Source of the DNA: Methylophilaceae bacterium
GTDB taxonomy: Bacteria; Pseudomonadota; Gammaproteobacteria; Burkholderiales; Methylophilaceae
Reading direction: 5' to 3'
Assembly (NCBI GenBank): GCA_013141125.1
Contig: JABFRO010000001.1
Span: 186,001-250,000, forward strand
Length of the DNA: 64,000 bases
Shown: one piece after another, positions 44,914 through 53,916 of the stretch
Position numbering within the stretch: position 1 is the stretch's first letter
Layout: each line of letters begins with the position of its first letter
Program-made: the position numbers and the translations under genes
Notes under the pieces: model-generated
What the model was told of the DNA's origin: nothing
What the model saw: only the letters and a program-made list of their open reading frames with translations
Database searches by the model: none

Positions 44914-45381
44914 TTATTGTTTTTCAAATTTGTTGTAGATGCCTTGCATCTGGCGCTGAGAGATGAAATGGCCAAGAGCCGCTGCTTTGGCTAACCACAT
45001 CATGCCCGCATTCTCATCCCTGGCCACGCCTTTGCCATTCACATAGCAATCCATAAGAAAACTCATGGCATCGGCACAACCCTGCTTGGCCGCCAATTCT
45101 AGCCAGTAAATAGCGCCTTTAGGTTTATCGTGGGACAAAAAAATCACTGCCAGATTATTTTGCGCCTCAGCATCTCCGGCATCTGCACTTTGCAGCACAG
45201 TAATATCTTCAGCGCTAAGTGCCAGGCTGAGATGCGGTTTAAGCAGTTCAAAAGGAATCATTAATCGGCCATTCTCAATCACACGCGACATGTAACCATC
45301 GGCTATTTTTCGATAAAAAGTGCGCTCGCTCCACTCGGTTAAAGTGATTGCAGCGGCAAGGCTGATGCGGTTCATGGTCAT
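44914..45381 (-). CDS. Sel1/TPR-like protein, cytosolic
   Basis: A 155-residue protein without signal peptide. The first 50 residues read like an excisionase or MerR-type DNA-binding start (ITLTEWSERTFYRKIADGYMSRVIENGRLMIPFELL), after which two Sel1 repeats follow (GDAEAQNNLAVIFLS, PKGAIYWLELAAKQGCADAMSF, GKGVARDENAGMMWLAKAAALGH). The mix of a small helix-turn-helix-like head and a Sel1 solenoid is notable but known in betaproteobacteria. Starts at 45381 or 45375 are equally possible. Lies 36 bases upstream of DUF748 on the same strand. Confidence 0.75.
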   Translation of the reverse strand: MTMNRISLAAAITLTEWSERTFYRKIADGYMSRVIENGRLMIPFELLKPHLSLALSAEDITVLQSADAGDAEAQNNLAVIFLSHDKPKGAIYWLELAAKQGCADAMSFLMDCYVNGKGVARDENAGMMWLAKAAALGHFISQRQMQGIYNKFEKQ

Positions 45382-45434
45382 CCTTTTTTGCAGCGCGGTA
45401 GGCGTAGGTAAAACAACGCTACACGGCTATCGCA

Positions 45435-45559
45435 TCAATGATTAAATGGATTAAATAGTGCTACTTGAAAGCGCTTAAAATCGTGCACATTGCGTGTTAG
45501 CACAGTTCAGTTAGCTTATGTTCCAGCGCAGTTGTGGCGATCATCGCATCTTCTGCGCA
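45435..45559 (-). pseudogene. Remnant of a PIN-domain toxin (VapC-like)
   Basis: Only the C-terminal end of a PIN domain remains. Read on the minus strand, one frame gives CAEDAMIATTALEHKL, and after a frame change near 45500 the next gives LTRNVHDFKRFQVALFNPFNH and a stop at 45435. This is the typical end of VapC toxins (AEDAMIAATALEH ... VTRN..DF). There is no intact 5' part and an in-frame stop precedes it, so it cannot be functional. It faces a second, plus-strand vapBC remnant. Confidence 0.7.
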
Positions 45560-45938
45560 CTCTCACTCAAGCAAGTGTCCAATAACTCTCTCCTTCAATC
45601 AAGCTGGTTTTGTGACTAGTCAGAATTCAAGTATAGAGGATTAAAATTTAATAGTAAATTTCCAAAATGGCACCCGTTAACGTACCCAAAGCAGGCTGAT
45701 TGAAAGGCTATGGCTGCGTTTTGAATTAATTCTGGATACGGATGCTATCAATGCCGCTAACATAGTGCAGAGTGGTAAGAAAAGTCATTACCGCGTTTGC
45801 CAAGGCGTATTCTGAAGCAATGTTTGAGCTTTTTAAACGGTCTTTTTTGAGCGTTTCTTGCACTTCCTAAAATTCAAACTGCATTCTGTCTCTTGCCCGG
45901 TGTAGCATATGCCTGTACCTATGCATAGGAGTCTTGTT

Positions 45939-46173
45939 ATGCAATCTACCCGTCACGTTCGTCTGTTTCGTAATGGTGCCAATCAGGCACTGCGTATCCC
46001 GCGTGAATTTGAGCTTCCCGGTATTGAAGCTATTCTGCGTAAGGAAGGTAATCCTTTGATTGTGGAATCAAATACAGCCGACTTCTTTGCTGGCGTTATT
46101 GGCTGGCTGGCAACCGTTAAATGAAGATTTCCCCGAAATTGCAGATCCACTGCCCGAGCCGTTTGAATTGTAA
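45939..46173 (+). pseudogene. VapB-type antitoxin, frameshifted
   Basis: An AbrB-fold antitoxin. The start is intact: ATG at 45939 after AGGAG, reading MQSTRHVRLFRNGANQALRI and PREFELPG, the standard VapB N-terminus. The frame then runs to an early stop at 46124 while the conserved acidic tail (GWQPLNEDFPEIADPLPEPF then EL) continues in the +1 shifted frame to the stop at 46173. One extra base near 46096-46105 explains it. The tail normally blocks the toxin, so the truncated form may be inactive. Confidence 0.78.
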
Positions 46174-46182
46174 AGCGCGCTA

Positions 46183-46580
46183 ATGGCTAAATACCTTTAC
46201 TTGCTGGATGCCAATATTCTGTCGGATTTGATCAAAAATCCGGCGGGTAGCGTTGCCGTAAAAATTGCCGCAGTGGGTGAATCCAGTGTGTGCACCAGTA
46301 TCGCGGTGGCTGGCGAGTTGCGTTATGGCGCGGTGAAAAAAGTTCCGCTATCCTTCGCGCAAAAGTGGATGCCCTGCTCGCAGCTATTGATGTGCTTTCT
46401 TAGGAAACCAAAGCCGACCAGCACTATGGCGAAATTCGCAATGCTTTGGAAAAGTTCGGCACGCCTATTGGTGCTAACGATTTGTTGATTGCCACACATG
46501 CGCTGGCTTTGGGGCTGGTATTGGTAACAGCTAATACCGGGGAATTTTCCCGAGTGCCAAGCTTGAGCGTGGAAAACTGA
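46183..46580 (+). pseudogene. VapC-type PIN-domain RNase toxin, frameshift plus internal stop
   Basis: PIN-domain ribonuclease toxin partner of the upstream vapB. The N-terminus YLLDANILSDLIKNP has the first catalytic acid, and VAGELRYGA the second. After the A6 run at 46336-46341 the frame slips; adding one A restores SSAILRAKVDALLAAIDVLS, but an in-frame TAG then interrupts at about 46403. The end ETKADQHYGEIRNALEKFG through GANDLLIATHALALGLVLVTANTGEFSRVP is otherwise well preserved. Two independent lesions favour real decay over sequencing error. Confidence 0.8.
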
Positions 46581-46720
46581 TTATACCGTGGGAGAAATTG
46601 CCCAAAAGCATTGCCTGGCACGTGGTTTTTTTATGCACCACAATGCGCTAAACTCCAAGTTGCCGTGTTTTATTAAATTAAGCATCCCGGCTTGATGTAT
46701 GCGTAAATTGAAATAAACCA

Positions 46721-46756
46721 AAGCCTCTGCTTTATATTCTCGGCAGGGGCTTTTTT
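46721..46756 (+). terminator. Intrinsic terminator upstream of cbbQ
   Basis: AAGCCTCTGC (46721-46730) pairs with GCAGGGGCTT (46743-46752, one G-U pair), followed by TTTTTT. It ends transcription from the vapBC side before the cbbQ start at 46783. Confidence 0.7.
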
Positions 46757-46782
46757 GTGTGTAATTATTGAGTGAGTAAATC

Positions 46783-47601
46783 ATGAGCAATTCTTTCGAC
46801 ATTCAGCAATATCAGATTAAAAATGAGCCTTATTACCAGGTGCAAAGCAATGAGGTGGCGTTATATGAGGCGGCTTATGCGGCGCGTTTGCCGGTGATGT
46901 TGAAGGGGCCAACCGGCTGCGGTAAATCGCGCTTTGTGGAGCATATGGCGTGGAAGCTGAAGCGGCCGCTGATTACGGTGGCGTGCAATGAGGATATGAC
47001 GGCTTCCGACCTGGTGGGGCGTTATTTGCTGGATGCCAACGGTACGCGCTGGCTGGATGGGCCGTTGACGTTGGCGGCGCGTTATGGCGCGATCTGTTAT
47101 CTGGATGAAGTGGTGGAAGCGCGGCAGGATACCACCGTGGTGATTCACCCGCTGACCGACCATAGGCGCACGCTGCCATTGGATAAAAAAGGCGAGCTGG
47201 TGACGGCGCATCCTGATTTTCAGCTGGTAATTTCCTACAATCCCGGTTATCAAAGTTTGCTCAAGGATTTGAAGCAATCCACCAAACAGCGTTTTGTGGC
47301 GTTTGATTTTGATTATCCGACGTTTGATCTGGAAACGATTATTCTGGCCAAGGAGGCTGAAATTGATGCCGAGCTGGCGGCCAAGCTGGTGAAGATAGGT
47401 GTGGCGGCACGCAATCTGAAAGGCCATGGGCTGGATGAAGGCATTTCCACGCGCTTGTTGGTTTATGCGGCAACCCTGATTAAAAATGGTGTTGCGCCTA
47501 CGGATGCCTGCCGTATGGCGATGGTGCGGCCGATTACCGATGATGCGGATATTCGCCAGACGCTGGATCATGCCATAGACGCAATTTTCGGCCAGGCCTG
47601 A
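46783..47601 (+). CDS. cbbQ: CbbQ/NirQ/NorQ-type MoxR AAA+ ATPase
   Basis: Cytosolic AAA+ ATPase of 272 residues. Walker A is GPTGCGKS (residues 42-49), Walker B AICYLDEVVEA, and the family blocks CNEDMTASDLVGRYLL and ISYNPGYQSLLKDLKQSTKQR are those of CbbQ/NorQ. In chemoautotrophs CbbQ hexamers with CbbO act as a RuBisCO activase; close relatives instead mature nitric oxide reductase. No cbbL/cbbS or nor gene is in the window, so the target must be elsewhere; the nearby carbonic anhydrase leans towards CO2 fixation. It starts just after an intrinsic terminator and is followed three bases later by cbbO. Confidence 0.9.
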   Translation: MSNSFDIQQYQIKNEPYYQVQSNEVALYEAAYAARLPVMLKGPTGCGKSRFVEHMAWKLKRPLITVACNEDMTASDLVGRYLLDANGTRWLDGPLTLAARYGAICYLDEVVEARQDTTVVIHPLTDHRRTLPLDKKGELVTAHPDFQLVISYNPGYQSLLKDLKQSTKQRFVAFDFDYPTFDLETIILAKEAEIDAELAAKLVKIGVAARNLKGHGLDEGISTRLLVYAATLIKNGVAPTDACRMAMVRPITDDADIRQTLDHAIDAIFGQA

Positions 47602-47604
47602 CAC

Positions 47605-49872
47605 ATGGCATTGGACACTCCCGCGTTTGAAGACGATTTGCAAGCTTACTGGAAGCTGCTGAATAGCGGCTTTCCGCAGGTGAAGGAAGTATTTGCCGGT
47701 TGCATGACGGCAGCGCTGGAATCGCTTTCAGCGGATGGCATTCAGGCTTATCTGGAAAGCGCCGGTTTTCTCGGTCGCATGGGGCGCGGCGTGGAGCCGA
47801 TTCTGGTTTTTCTGGAAGTTTGGCCGAAAGTGGCAGCGATTTGGGGTGAAATCTCGCTAACTAGCGTCATGGCAACAATACACAAGATGCAGCGTTCGCC
47901 GAATAGCCAAGCCATTGTACCGTTTTTGCAAGTTTTGCCAGCGGTGGCGCGGCGTTTGCATTCAACCGCTCAAATGCAGGATTATTTTGCGCTGGTGCTG
48001 GATTTTATGGGAAAAACCACGGGTTCTGTGCATGGTACGCAGGCTACTTTTGCCAGCCCTGGCTTGCCGGAATTTTTGCAAAAAGCGCCGCAACTGGTAG
48101 CGCAGCTTTCGGCACAGGGGCTAAAAAACTGGGTGAGTTATGGGGTTAAGTATTACAGCGATCACCCCGATCATCAGCGTGAATATTTTAGCCTGCAATC
48201 GGCGGATAGCCGCGCTGTGTTGCAGCGTGAGCGACATGGCACTTTACTGGCGGATAACGAGCGCCAACTGGGCATGTATCTGCGTGCCTTGTGGCAGGAC
48301 GATGCGCATTTTGTGCCTTATTCCACCGGCTTTGATGCGCTGCGCAAACAAGTGCCATATTTTGATGAATTCGGTATACGTTTGCCGGATGTTTACGATG
48401 AAGAGCGTGGCGTGGGTGGATTAAACCGCTACCGCGCCGCATTGGCACATATCGCGGCGCATAGACGCTGGTCTACGCCAATTTTTGCCGACAATTTCAG
48501 CCCTTTGCAACGCATGGCTATCGAGGCTTTTGAAGATGCGCGCGTGGAATTTCTTGCCATGCGTGAATATCCGGGCTTACGCAACATTTTTCTGGCACTG
48601 CATCCTGCACCTTTAGAGGAGGCTTGTGATCCGCAACTGGAATCCGCCATCCGCCACCGCATCGCCATGCTGTCACGTGCCATTTTGGATGCGAATCATC
48701 CTTATAAAAACAGTTTCATCCTGGATTTCGCCCAGCGTTTTCATGCGCTTATGCAGCAGAGCCACGCCAGTACGCAGCAAATGGCCGAGCTGGCAGTGTT
48801 GTTTATCGCCAAAACACGTTTGCAGAGCGATCAGTTGCCCAATGTGCATTTCAAGGATACCGAGGTGGATTATCGTGACGATAATCGCCATCTGTGGCGC
48901 TTTCATGAGGAAAGCGATGATGAGGAAATGTTTGAGCAGCCGCCACAAGCCGCACCGGATGAAGAATTGGAAATCGCCTTACCGCCGCGCCATTATCACG
49001 AGTGGGATTACAGCGGCCAGAGCTATAGACCGGATTGGGTGAGCGTGTATGAATCACTGCATCCGGCAGGCAATGCGGCAGATATAGACCATCTGCTGGC
49101 CAAACACGAAGCCTTGGCCAAGCGCCTGAAACGCCTGCTGGAACTGCTCAAGCCGCAAAACAAGGTGCGTATTCGTTATCAGGAGGAGGGCAGCGAGCTT
49201 GATCTGGATGTGGCGCTGCGCTCACTGATTGACTATAAAAGCGGCTCCACGCCCGATCCGCGCATCAACATGAGCCACCAGAATGATGGCCGCGATATTG
49301 CCGTCATGCTGCTGCTGGATTTATCAGAGTCTCTTGGCAATAAAGCCGCAGGCAGCGAACAAACCATCTTGGAACTCAGCCGCGAAGCCGTGTCATTGCT
49401 GGCCTGGGCGATAGATCAATTGGGCGATGCCTTCGCCATTGCCGGTTTTCACTCCAACACGCGGCATGAAGTGCGCTATCTGCATATCAAAGGCTTTAGC
49501 GAAGCGTGGGATGAGCAGGTCAAAGGCCGCCTCGCGGCGATGGAAGCGGGCTATTCCACCCGCATGGGAGCCGCCATGCGCCACACCGCCCATTATCTGC
49601 AAACGCGCAAAGCCGACAAAAAATTGCTGCTCATCCTCACCGATGGCGAACCCGCCGACATAGACAGCAAAGATGCGCAACTGCTGATTCAGGATGCCCA
49701 CAAAGCTGTGCAGGAGCTGGATCAGCAAGGTATTTACAGCTATTGCATCAACCTCGATGCCAAAGCCGATGCCTATGTCAGTGATATTTTCGGCAACCAA
49801 TACACGGTGATAGACAATGTGCAACGCTTGCCGGAAAAACTGCCGCAGCTGTTTATGGCGCTGACCAAATAA
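47605..49872 (+). CDS. cbbO: CbbO/NorD-type von Willebrand factor A domain protein
   Basis: A 755-residue partner of CbbQ. The long N-terminal half is helical; the C-terminal 200 residues form a vWA domain with the MIDAS motif DLSES (residues about 572-576), conserved T in STRMG, and LTDGEPADID. CbbO binds RuBisCO through its MIDAS and links it to the CbbQ ring; the homologous NorD serves NO reductase. Length and domain order fit CbbO. An acidic linker (SDDEEMFEQPPQAAPDEELE) precedes the vWA domain. Directly co-transcribed with cbbQ. Confidence 0.9.
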   Translation: MALDTPAFEDDLQAYWKLLNSGFPQVKEVFAGCMTAALESLSADGIQAYLESAGFLGRMGRGVEPILVFLEVWPKVAAIWGEISLTSVMATIHKMQRSPNSQAIVPFLQVLPAVARRLHSTAQMQDYFALVLDFMGKTTGSVHGTQATFASPGLPEFLQKAPQLVAQLSAQGLKNWVSYGVKYYSDHPDHQREYFSLQSADSRAVLQRERHGTLLADNERQLGMYLRALWQDDAHFVPYSTGFDALRKQVPYFDEFGIRLPDVYDEERGVGGLNRYRAALAHIAAHRRWSTPIFADNFSPLQRMAIEAFEDARVEFLAMREYPGLRNIFLALHPAPLEEACDPQLESAIRHRIAMLSRAILDANHPYKNSFILDFAQRFHALMQQSHASTQQMAELAVLFIAKTRLQSDQLPNVHFKDTEVDYRDDNRHLWRFHEESDDEEMFEQPPQAAPDEELEIALPPRHYHEWDYSGQSYRPDWVSVYESLHPAGNAADIDHLLAKHEALAKRLKRLLELLKPQNKVRIRYQEEGSELDLDVALRSLIDYKSGSTPDPRINMSHQNDGRDIAVMLLLDLSESLGNKAAGSEQTILELSREAVSLLAWAIDQLGDAFAIAGFHSNTRHEVRYLHIKGFSEAWDEQVKGRLAAMEAGYSTRMGAAMRHTAHYLQTRKADKKLLLILTDGEPADIDSKDAQLLIQDAHKAVQELDQQGIYSYCINLDAKADAYVSDIFGNQYTVIDNVQRLPEKLPQLFMALTK

Positions 49873-49947
49873 AGCAAGCTGATAAAGTAAAGCAAAAAAC
49901 CTAGTAAAGCCATATTCCCCAATACACAACAACAAGGCCAACCCAGC

Positions 49948-50586
49948 ATGTATAAGCACCCGCTACTTAATCGTGACCAGATATCGCCCAAAGAGGCACT
50001 GGATATTCTGATTGAAGGCAATCATCGTTTCGTTAATAACTATATGTCGCATAAGGATTTGCTGGCATTGGTGCAATTGACCAAAGATAAACAGCATCCT
50101 TTCGCCTCCATATTAAGTTGTAGTGATTCACGCGCGCCGGTAGAGATGATTTTCGATCAGGCGCTGGGAGATATTTTTAGTGTGCGTCTGGCAGGGAACA
50201 TTGCCTCGGATAAAGCCATAGGCAGCCTTGAGTTTAGTACCAAATATTTGGGCAGCAAGATTTTGGTAGTGCTGGGGCACACGGGATGTGGTGCGGTAAA
50301 AGCCGCTTGCGACAATTTCCGGGAAGGGCATATCGGTGAAATCGTCAACTTTATTCGCCCGGCGGTACGTGCAGAAAAAACCGAGCTTGTAGACCGTACT
50401 TCCAAAAATGAGGTTTTTCTGGAAAAAGTAGGCGAGATCAATGTAAGAAAACAGATTGAGGAAATCATACGCCGCAGTGACATCATTCAAGAGTTACTCG
50501 AATCCAAGCAGATTGGTATTGCCGGAGGAGTCTATGATTTGGCAACCGGTGAAGTGCGATTTTTTGAAGAGTTATTGATGTTTTAG
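49948..50586 (+). CDS. Beta-class carbonic anhydrase
   Basis: Zinc enzyme interconverting CO2 and bicarbonate, 212 residues, cytosolic. The zinc and dyad residues are all present: C58, D60 and R62 in SCSDSR, H111 and C114 in HTGCGAV. Length is normal for the family and no signal peptide is seen. It lies 75 bases after cbbO on the same strand, which supports a link to CO2 supply for the Calvin cycle, although it could also serve general bicarbonate needs. Confidence 0.94.
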   Translation: MYKHPLLNRDQISPKEALDILIEGNHRFVNNYMSHKDLLALVQLTKDKQHPFASILSCSDSRAPVEMIFDQALGDIFSVRLAGNIASDKAIGSLEFSTKYLGSKILVVLGHTGCGAVKAACDNFREGHIGEIVNFIRPAVRAEKTELVDRTSKNEVFLEKVGEINVRKQIEEIIRRSDIIQELLESKQIGIAGGVYDLATGEVRFFEELLMF

Positions 50587-50595
50587 CATCTGTTG

Positions 50596-51408
50596 CTACT
50601 CACCAATTTGCAGCAGCAACCCGCGCTGTCTGGCAGCGCGGAAGTAGGCTAAAAAGGCGGCTATGCCAGCGGTCAGATAGATTACGTTTAATGCCATTGC
50701 CCAATACAAATGTGTGGTATTGAAGGTGTGTTGCAATAGAAGCTCGCGCATGCCTTCAAACACATGGCTGGCAGGCAAGCTCCAGGCAATGGGTTGTAGC
50801 CAGCCGGGCAAAGTGGCCACCGGGTAGTAGATTGCGCATAGCGGTTGTATGGCGAATACTGCGACCCAGGCCACACTTTCGGCTCCCAAGCCGTAGCGTA
50901 AGACGATGCCAGCGACGGTCAAGCCTATCGCCCAGCCCATGATGATGAGGTTGAGAAAGAAGGCAATCAGCGGTAAACCCAGATCAAACATATTGTAGTG
51001 AAACAGCGGAATAGCCACCAGGGCGGCACCACCGATGCCGATCAGAGTGCGGATAAGGCTCATGAGGATAAGGGAAATCACCATTTCATAGGGGCGTAAG
51101 GGGCTGACAAATAAATGCCCCAGATTGCGCGACCACATTTCTTCCATGAACACCAGCGCAATGCCGAGTTGTCCACGAAACAGCACATCCCACAGCAAAA
51201 CAGCCGACAGCAAGATACCGGAAGCTTGTGCCACATAACTGCTATTGCCTTTAAGAAACAAGGTGATAAATCCCCACAATACCATTTGCACGGTAGGCCA
51301 ATAAATCATCTCCAGTACACGTGGCCAGGATGAACGCATCAGGTAGAGATGGCGCAAGACTATGGCACCGATACGGCGCGGAGAAAACTTGATGTCAGGT
51401 GTTGTCAT
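50596..51408 (-). CDS. ABC-2 type permease
   Basis: A 270-residue inner-membrane protein with six predicted helices, of the ABC-2 export permease class (GYLS/NodJ-like; FVSPLRPYEMVISLILMSLIRT and PVATLPGWLQPIAWSLPASHVFEGMRELLL). It pairs with the ATPase gene immediately upstream; the permease ATG overlaps the ATPase stop by four bases. Cargo unknown; relatives export polysaccharide, lipid or drugs. The gene is convergent with the carbonic anhydrase. Confidence 0.88.
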   Translation of the reverse strand: MTTPDIKFSPRRIGAIVLRHLYLMRSSWPRVLEMIYWPTVQMVLWGFITLFLKGNSSYVAQASGILLSAVLLWDVLFRGQLGIALVFMEEMWSRNLGHLFVSPLRPYEMVISLILMSLIRTLIGIGGAALVAIPLFHYNMFDLGLPLIAFFLNLIIMGWAIGLTVAGIVLRYGLGAESVAWVAVFAIQPLCAIYYPVATLPGWLQPIAWSLPASHVFEGMRELLLQHTFNTTHLYWAMALNVIYLTAGIAAFLAYFRAARQRGLLLQIGE

Positions 51409-52181
51409 GTAGCTACAGTTAAAGGTAAATGATTACGTGCGATGGCTATGAATACTTCTTCCATGGAGTTGCGCTGATAACGGGTAATCAATTCAGTGGG
51501 TGAGCCGGTATCAACCACAAGGCCCTGGCGCAACATAATGATGTTCGCACTCATGCGCTCCACTTCTGCCATGTTGTGTGAAGCCAACAAGATGCTGGCA
51601 CCGGTGCGTTGTTGATATTGCTCAAGATGGCTGCGAATGGCATCTGCAGTATCGGGGTCAAGCGAGGCTGTAGGTTCATCCAGTAGTAAAAGTTCAGGCT
51701 CATTGAGCAGGGATTTCGCCAGCGAAACGCGCGTTTTCTGTCCGGCAGAAAGTTTGCCGTAGCGCCTATCCAGTAGCTCGGTTAAATTGAGGTCAACAGC
51801 TAATTGCCTGATGCGCTCACCAAGATTGGGCAGGCGATAAAGATGACCGTAAACCGTCAAATTTTGGCGCACGGTTAGCCGTTGTGGCAAATCAACATAG
51901 GGCGAGGAGAAGTTCATGCGATGCAACAAACGATAACGATTTTGCAGCATATCTTCACCAAAAATCGTGATACGGCCAGCGCTCGGTAGTAGCAAGCCTA
52001 ACAGCATGGCAATGATGGTGGTTTTTCCTGCACCATTGCCGCCTAATAGCGCCGTGGTTACGCCGCGTTGTACGCTAAAACTTACGCCGTTTACTGCATT
52101 AACCTGATCAAAATTTTTGTGCAGCTGATGCACTTCTATCACACTGTTTTCATTAATGGATAAACTCAAAGTATTCCCCAA
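51405..52181 (-). CDS. ABC transporter ATP-binding protein (ABC-2 type)
   Basis: A 258-residue ATPase with Walker A GGNGAGKT, Q-loop near MNFSSPYVDLPQRL, signature LSAGQKTR and Walker B LLLLDEPTASLD; the H-loop is ILLASHNMAEVE. The start is not sharp: TTG at 52181 overlaps the TauE gene end by 16 bases, while GTG at 52142 would also be in frame; the family fold begins about residue 15. Co-transcribed with the permease below it. Confidence 0.92.
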   Translation of the reverse strand: MGNTLSLSINENSVIEVHQLHKNFDQVNAVNGVSFSVQRGVTTALLGGNGAGKTTIIAMLLGLLLPSAGRITIFGEDMLQNRYRLLHRMNFSSPYVDLPQRLTVRQNLTVYGHLYRLPNLGERIRQLAVDLNLTELLDRRYGKLSAGQKTRVSLAKSLLNEPELLLLDEPTASLDPDTADAIRSHLEQYQQRTGASILLASHNMAEVERMSANIIMLRQGLVVDTGSPTELITRYQRNSMEEVFIAIARNHLPLTVAT

Positions 52182-52966
52182 AGCATTTTTAATCCAATGA
52201 CATACAGAAGAATAGCAAACAAACGCTTTAATGTCAGAATGGGTAATCCTTGCGCTAGTCCGGCTCCAATGGGTGCGGTCAGCATGCTGGTGAGTGCGAT
52301 GCCAACAAGTGCTGGTAGGTAAATATAGCCCAGGCTGTATGGCGGTAATTCGAGCTTATTGTGACCGAGCAAAAAATAGCTTAAGGCTCCAGCTGTAGCC
52401 AGCGGAAAACCAATGGCGGCTGAGGTGCCTATGGCGCGTCTGATGTCGGTATTGCAATACAGTAAAAAAGGTACCGAAAGCGTGCCGCCGCCTATGCCCA
52501 CTAGGCTGGAAATCATACCAATCAGTGCACCCACAAGGCTGATTCCGCCTTGGCCCGGTAACTGGCGATGCGAATTGGGACTTAAATTCAAAATGAGTTG
52601 TGTGGCAGCACAAAAAATAAATGCGATGAACACAACTTTTAGCCAATAATTATTCAACTGTCCGGCAATCAGTGTGCCCAATAATGCACCCAGCATCACG
52701 CCTGGGGCTATGCGCTTGACTACGTGCCAATTCACATTGGCACGTAGATGATGGGCGCGAGCTGAGGAAATGGAGGTGGTAATCATGGTAGCGAGTGAAG
52801 TACCCAAGGCCATATGCATCAAATAAGCTTCTGAAAAATTCATCCATGAAAATAAAATGGCGAGAATTGGGACGATAATCAATCCGCCACCCACACCGAG
52901 CAAGCCGGAAAGTATGCCGGAAACCGTGCCGGTTAGCAGGAACAGAAAAATATCCAAAGGTGTCAT
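52166..52966 (-). CDS. TauE/SafE family membrane transporter
   Basis: A 266-residue inner-membrane protein with eight helices and the two TauE/SafE repeat signatures (GTVSGILSGLLGVGGGLIIVPIL and GALIGMISSLVGIGGGTLSVPFLL, plus GTSLATMITTSISSARAH). Members move sulfonates, sulfite or other sulfur anions out of the cell; sulfur chemistry elsewhere in the window (fccB) is compatible but does not prove it. The ATG overlaps the gluQ stop as TAATG, so it belongs to the minus-strand run. Confidence 0.9.
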   Translation of the reverse strand: MTPLDIFLFLLTGTVSGILSGLLGVGGGLIIVPILAILFSWMNFSEAYLMHMALGTSLATMITTSISSARAHHLRANVNWHVVKRIAPGVMLGALLGTLIAGQLNNYWLKVVFIAFIFCAATQLILNLSPNSHRQLPGQGGISLVGALIGMISSLVGIGGGTLSVPFLLYCNTDIRRAIGTSAAIGFPLATAGALSYFLLGHNKLELPPYSLGYIYLPALVGIALTSMLTAPIGAGLAQGLPILTLKRLFAILLYVIGLKMLWGIL

Positions 52967-53883
52967 TAAGTTTTTAGTGCGTTATGAATGAAAAAATCAG
53001 GGTGAAAAATTTTGCCTTGCTTTGCAATTTTATTTGCATCCCAATGCGTAAGCGCATATTGCCATAAGTTGCTCAAGCTGGCATTTTGCAACGTAATTTC
53101 AGGTCGCTGCCCGAGAAATGTCAAAGCTTGCCACAATTCCGGCACTGGGTTTTGACTATTCAATGGTGCTGCCAAGGTTTGCTTGCTGAGCTTTTCGCCA
53201 GATGCGTTGGTAGCGACAGGGATGTGGGCATAGTGTGGTGTTGCAAGGCCGAGTTTATTTTGTAAGTAAATTTGGCGCGGGGTAGAAGCTAGCAAATCGG
53301 CACCACGCACCACATGGCTGATGTTCTGGAAGGCATCATCCACCACCACTGCCAGTTGATAGGCGTAAAGCCCATCGGCACGCTTGAGCACAAAATCACC
53401 AATATCCTGTGCGAGATTTTGTGTGATTTGGCCTTGGATGGCATCGTCAAACTCAATGACAGCATTTTCGACTTTAAGTCGCCATGCTTGAGCAGGCTTG
53501 GGTCTAGCGAGACCATTGCGACAGGTGCCTGGATAAACCAGACCCTCTACACCTTGCACTGCGGAATCGGCAATTTCCTTGCGTGTGCAGGTGCAGGGGT
53601 AAACCAGTCTTTTTTCTTGCAGCTGTAGCAAGGCGCTGGCATAGGCTTCATGGCGCTGGCTTTGGTAAAGTATTGCGCCATCCCATTCAAAACCAAAAGC
53701 TTCCAGCGCAAATAAAATGGCATCCGCCGCGCCTGGCATTTCGCGCGGCGTATCCAAGTCTTCCATACGCAATAGCCATTGCCCATGATGGGATTTGGCT
53801 TCCAGGTAACTGGCAACGGCGGCAATGAGTGAGCCAAAATGCAAGTATCCGGTGGGAGACGGAGCGAAGCGGCCTTTATACAA
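52966..53883 (-). CDS. gluQ: Glutamyl-Q tRNA(Asp) synthetase
   Basis: Activates glutamate and attaches it to queuosine at position 34 of tRNA-Asp. The 305-residue protein is a truncated GluRS catalytic domain: RFAPSPTGYLHFGSL (HIGH-like), LLRMEDLDTPRE, the zinc cysteines in YPCTCTRKEI and YPGTCR, and the KMSKS-like loop GEKLSKQT. It lacks the anticodon domain, which sets it apart from true GltX. Length fits. First gene of the overlapping run gluQ-tauE-ABC. Confidence 0.95.
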   Translation of the reverse strand: MYKGRFAPSPTGYLHFGSLIAAVASYLEAKSHHGQWLLRMEDLDTPREMPGAADAILFALEAFGFEWDGAILYQSQRHEAYASALLQLQEKRLVYPCTCTRKEIADSAVQGVEGLVYPGTCRNGLARPKPAQAWRLKVENAVIEFDDAIQGQITQNLAQDIGDFVLKRADGLYAYQLAVVVDDAFQNISHVVRGADLLASTPRQIYLQNKLGLATPHYAHIPVATNASGEKLSKQTLAAPLNSQNPVPELWQALTFLGQRPEITLQNASLSNLWQYALTHWDANKIAKQGKIFHPDFFIHNALKT

Positions 53884-53916
53884 AATGATTTCTCTTACAG
53901 GAATACACGGAGAAAT

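Noticed and set aside
45700-45810. Sequence reading DTDAINAANI, reminiscent of the end of an IS605 OrfB/TnpB-type transposase
   Set aside because: Only about ten residues match loosely, there are no zinc cysteines and no frame of useful length.
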